DNA from: Deltaproteobacteria bacterium
GTDB taxonomy: Bacteria > Myxococcota > B64-G9
Length of the DNA stretch: 8,448 bases
Direction of reading: 5' to 3'
Assembly: GCA_003647095.1 (NCBI GenBank)
Contig: QMME01000160.1
Coordinates: forward strand, 1 to 8,448
Shown here: in pieces, positions 5,417 to 8,448 of the stretch
Layout of the letters: each line of letters begins with the position of its first letter
How positions within the stretch are numbered: the first letter of the stretch is position 1
Notes under the pieces: generated by a model
Told to the model about the DNA's origin: nothing
What the model saw: the letters and a program-made list of their open reading frames with translations, nothing else
Databases searched by the model: none
Position numbers and translations under genes: made by a program

Positions 5417-8400
5417 TTCTCCACCTTGCCCCCCAGGGCCCGCTGGATCTCCTCCGGCAACTCGCCGGGCAGGCGCGCGGTGCGATAGCCGTCGAGTTCC
5501 ACCAGTACCCGGCCCTGGTCATCCACTACCGCCACCCGGTAAGAGGTGGAGCCGTTTTCTCCCAGCGGCAGCACCCGCGCCGCCACCCGGCCGCCGTTGC
5601 CGCCTGCCTGGCCGTCGCGGTGGATCACCAACCGGCGCACTCCCGCCGGCAGGCCCAGGCGCTGGTGGTTGCGGGCTTCCAGCAACCCCGCCGCCTGGAA
5701 GGCCAGCTCGGTGTACATGGGGTTGGAGCAGGTGGCACCGTGGCGTGACATCAGCGGCTGCTCGGTACCGGGCTTCATCCAGCCATAGAGTTCACCGTCG
5801 TCGGCGGCCATCCCGGCACCATCGAGCACCTGGAAGCTGGGACCGTGGAAGTACAGCCGGTAGATGTCCTCGCGGCCGATGTCCTGGCCGGGTTGTTGCT
5901 GATGCGGCCGCTGTGCCCGGGGTCGATCGCCGTCGAGGCGAATGCGCGCCCGGTAATGGCGGGTACGCTGGCTGACGCCACCGTGCAGCTGGCGCTCGGT
6001 CTCCATGGTGGCCACGATCACCCGGCCGCTTTCATCGAAGCCGGGTACCATGCGCACCAGCGCCCGGCGCGTCTCGTCGCGGTAGAACTTGAGCGGGGCC
6101 TCGAAGACCAGGTCCTCGATGGCCACTACCTCGAGATCGGGACGCATGAGCAGGGCCGCCTCGGCGAAGGTCTCAACCGCCATCACCCCGGGCAGCACCG
6201 CCACTCCGTCGATGCGGTGATCGTCGAGGAACTTCTCCCGGTGCGGATCGAACTCCACCTCCAGGCGCAGCCCGTCGACCAGGGTCCAGTCGAGCGGCCG
6301 TCCCAGCAGGGGGAAGCGCTCCGGATTCTGCTGCAGCCGTTGCTCGAGCACGGCCAGGTCCACTCCCGGTGCACACAGGCCCTGGTGTAACACCCCCAGG
6401 GAACGGGCCACCACCACCTCGCCGCGGATTCCCGAGGCCAGGGCGCGCCGCACCGAGGAAGCACCCTCTTCCAGGGGAATCAGGTTGATGCCGGCTGCGG
6501 CCAGCTGCTGGGGAATGGAACCGCGAGTGGCCATACCAGCGCCGTCCCAGCCGCTGTAGGCCAGCACGAACGCCTGCAGGCCGGGACGGGCAGCCCGCAG
6601 GTAGGCCGCGCACTTGGAAAACAGGTCGTTGGCCGCGGCGTAGTCGGTCTGCCCGGCGTTTCCGAAGCGACCGGCCACCGAGCCGAACAGCATCAATCCC
6701 CGCAGGTCCACGTTACGGGTGGCCCGCAACAAAGCGTGCAATCCCTGTACCTTGACGTCGAACACCAGGTCGAAGGTTTCGGGCCGCTTGCGCCCCAGCG
6801 ATTGGCTGCGCTCCAGCCCGGCCGCGTGCAGGATGTAATCCAGGCGCCCGTGGCGGGAGACGATCTCGCCGATCACCCGCTCCACGGCCGCCGGGTCGGT
6901 AACATCCAGCTGCACCTGGCTGGCCTGAGCCCCGCACTCCCGCAAGGCTTGCAGGTTGCGCAGGGCCGCCGCCCTCCGTTCCACCAGATTGAGTTCGTGC
7001 TCCACCATCACCGGGGTGACCTTCTCATTGCTGGCCCGGAGACGGGTCAGGATGGTCCGTTGCAATGCCGTCCGGTCCTCGGCCAGTAACTTGATGTCGG
7101 GATCGTCGGCTGCGGGCTCGGGCATGAGATCGGCCAGGTAATAGCTGCCTTTCAGGTTCTCGGCCAGGTCGCGGGCGATGCGCCCGGTGATGTCCCCGGC
7201 GCCGCCAGTTATCAACACCACCGGGTCGGGGCGATCCAGGCCACCACTGCCAGCCTGCGCCTGCTCGGGCGGAAGCGGCTGCAGTTGCGTCAGGCCCACG
7301 CCCCAGCGGCGAATGCCCAGGCGGGTGACTTCCACCACCCCGCCATCACGTTCGGCCTCCTCCAACAGGGTGGCCGCGCAGTACTCGGGATCGGCATCCA
7401 CCGGCAAATCGATTACCTTGCAAAGGACGTCGCTCCACTCCTTGGCCAGTGACTTGACCAAACCGCAGGTGGCGCCGGCGACCGGGTCCACCACTCGCCC
7501 CCCCGGCCGCAGACCCAGCTGGCCGCCCACCTTGACGGCGGCGATGAAGAAAGCGTTATCGCCCAGCAAACCATCCACCGCCTTGGCTACCCGGAAGGGC
7601 AGCTTGGCCCGTCGCTCGACCGCTCGTTGCCAGGCCTGCTCGTCGCTGGCGCCCGGGGCCGCCGCCTCGTCGATGGCAGTGAGCAACCATACGCCCCGAG
7701 GCCGGGTCTGGCGCGCCAGCCGGCCCACCCGGTCGGCCACCTCGTCGGGTGTCCCGCTGGCGTCGACGAAGACGGGATCACCGCCCCGCTGGCGCAACCG
7801 CTCCAGCAGCCGGCGGCTGTAGTCGTCTTCCCGGCCGACGACGATGCTACGCCCGCCGAGCTCGACCCCCGTGGGCAGGCATTCGCGCGCCCGCGGCCGG
7901 CCCACCAACACCGGGGCCAGGTAGCGTACCTGCTCTGACGCGGCCGGAATGCTGTCCAGCGGTTCGTTGACAACCTCCTCGGCGACATCGCTCGCGGAAA
8001 TCTCTTGCTCTCCGGCGTCGGCCGAACCCCCACCTGTCCGGTCCGACTCGCCGATCTTACCCAGGGCGAACTCGATGATGTGGCCCAGCGTCGGGTAGTC
8101 GGAAAGCTTCAGGTCGTCCTGCTTGGGTATCCCGAACGCCGCCCGTACCTCGCTGAACATCTCCGCCTGCTTCACGGTGTCGATGCCCAGGTCCGCCTCC
8201 AGGTCCAGATCCAGCTCCAGCATCTCCGGCGGGTAGCCGGTCTTCTCCGCCACGATGGCGAGAATCTTCTCCCGTACCTCCTCGGCACCAGGAACCGCAG
8301 CCGCCGCGACCTCGACCGGCTTGCCGGCTTCCTCCTCGGCAACCCGTGGCTGCTTCGTCGTCGTGCCGGTGACTTCTTCCCCGGCGGCCTCCGCCACCGG

Positions 8401-8448
8401 CTCCCCGGCAACCCGCTCCTCGGCGCCGGCGGCCGTTACCGCGCCGCC
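5413..8448 (-). CDS. PKS/PUFA-synthase-like multidomain protein, C-terminal part (ACP-KR-DH)
   Basis: The frame stays open to the window edge, so the 5' end is missing; 1011 residues are visible. Order: Ala/Glu/Gly-rich linker (8287-8448), acyl carrier domain (8053-8286), linker, ketoreductase with its non-catalytic subdomain (about 6358-7920), and a double-hotdog dehydratase (about 5473-6330). In the carrier, L-G-I-D-T-V-K has Thr (codon 8176-8178) at the pantetheine site. The ketoreductase has T-G-G-A-G-D-I-T-G (7183-7209), catalytic Ser (6679-6681), Tyr (6640-6642), Asn (6628-6630) and a Lys (6751-6753); no L-D-D motif follows its H-A-A-G. The dehydratase has H-R-I-D-G-V-A-V-L-P with the catalytic His at 6217-6219, Y-F-H-G-P-S-F-Q, and T-E-L-A-F-Q with Glu (5707-5709) in place of the usual Asp. 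Ketosynthase and acyltransferase domains would be expected upstream, as in PfaA or enediyne-type synthases. Product unknown. No terminal thioesterase domain is present. Confidence 0.92.
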   Translation of the reverse strand, partial: GGAVTAAGAEERVAGEPVAEAAGEEVTGTTTKQPRVAEEEAGKPVEVAAAAVPGAEEVREKILAIVAEKTGYPPEMLELDLDLEADLGIDTVKQAEMFSEVRAAFGIPKQDDLKLSDYPTLGHIIEFALGKIGESDRTGGGSADAGEQEISASDVAEEVVNEPLDSIPAASEQVRYLAPVLVGRPRARECLPTGVELGGRSIVVGREDDYSRRLLERLRQRGGDPVFVDASGTPDEVADRVGRLARQTRPRGVWLLTAIDEAAAPGASDEQAWQRAVERRAKLPFRVAKAVDGLLGDNAFFIAAVKVGGQLGLRPGGRVVDPVAGATCGLVKSLAKEWSDVLCKVIDLPVDADPEYCAATLLEEAERDGGVVEVTRLGIRRWGVGLTQLQPLPPEQAQAGSGGLDRPDPVVLITGGAGDITGRIARDLAENLKGSYYLADLMPEPAADDPDIKLLAEDRTALQRTILTRLRASNEKVTPVMVEHELNLVERRAAALRNLQALRECGAQASQVQLDVTDPAAVERVIGEIVSRHGRLDYILHAAGLERSQSLGRKRPETFDLVFDVKVQGLHALLRATRNVDLRGLMLFGSVAGRFGNAGQTDYAAANDLFSKCAAYLRAARPGLQAFVLAYSGWDGAGMATRGSIPQQLAAAGINLIPLEEGASSVRRALASGIRGEVVVARSLGVLHQGLCAPGVDLAVLEQRLQQNPERFPLLGRPLDWTLVDGLRLEVEFDPHREKFLDDHRIDGVAVLPGVMAVETFAEAALLMRPDLEVVAIEDLVFEAPLKFYRDETRRALVRMVPGFDESGRVIVATMETERQLHGGVSQRTRHYRARIRLDGDRPRAQRPHQQQPGQDIGREDIYRLYFHGPSFQVLDGAGMAADDGELYGWMKPGTEQPLMSRHGATCSNPMYTELAFQAAGLLEARNHQRLGLPAGVRRLVIHRDGQAGGNGGRVAARVLPLGENGSTSYRVAVVDDQGRVLVELDGYRTARLPGELPEEIQRALGGKVEK

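Noticed and set aside
5413..8397. A complete 994-residue synthase starting at GTG 8397
   Set aside because: The frame stays open to the window edge with the same linker composition, no ribosome binding site is evident, and the protein would begin inside an interdomain linker. It is better treated as a partial gene.
4751..8448. Calling the synthase an enediyne synthase
   Set aside because: Domain order is similar, but the ketosynthase is outside the window, the transferase is not fused, and no enediyne accessory genes are visible.

Overview
The window is GC-rich and gene-dense, with five protein-coding genes and only short gaps between them. No RNA gene, transposon, CRISPR array or integration site was seen. 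The best guess for the source is a member of the Myxococcota or a related former deltaproteobacterium. The reasons are two exported, probably lipid-anchored proteins with Asp/Gly-rich spacers, MopE-type Cys/Asp metal-binding motifs of the D-x-D-G-D-G and D-N-D-C-D-G kind, and a multidomain polyketide/fatty-acid synthase gene. This is inferred from protein style, not from a marker gene.

Layout. (1) Positions 1-185 are non-coding downstream sequence with at most a weak terminator. (2) Positions 186-665 (minus) encode a hotdog-fold acyl-CoA thioesterase. (3) Positions 724-2604 (minus) encode a large surface lipoprotein: signal peptide, very acidic spacer, glycosidase-like barrel with two plausible catalytic glutamates, and two C-terminal Cys-containing repeats. 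(4) Positions 2605-2762 are a divergent promoter region with a good sigma70-like promoter toward the plus strand and a perfect inverted repeat over its -35 box. (5) Positions 2763-4748 (plus) encode a Cys-rich MopE-like plus beta-propeller exported protein. (6) Positions 4751-5416 (minus) encode an Sfp-type 4'-phosphopantetheinyl transferase. (7) Positions 5413-8448 (minus, running off the right edge) encode the C-terminal part of an iterative PKS or PUFA-synthase-like protein with the order acyl carrier protein, ketoreductase, dehydratase.

The synthase and the transferase are translationally coupled through an ATGA overlap. The transferase is therefore the obvious candidate to activate the carrier domain next to it. 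Notably, that carrier domain has Thr where the pantetheine-bearing Ser is expected, and the ketoreductase and dehydratase each carry an unusual residue in a key motif. The thioesterase could in principle release or edit acyl products, but two surface-protein genes separate it from the synthase, so this link is weak. The two divergent exported-protein genes probably form a separate cell-envelope module with a shared control region.
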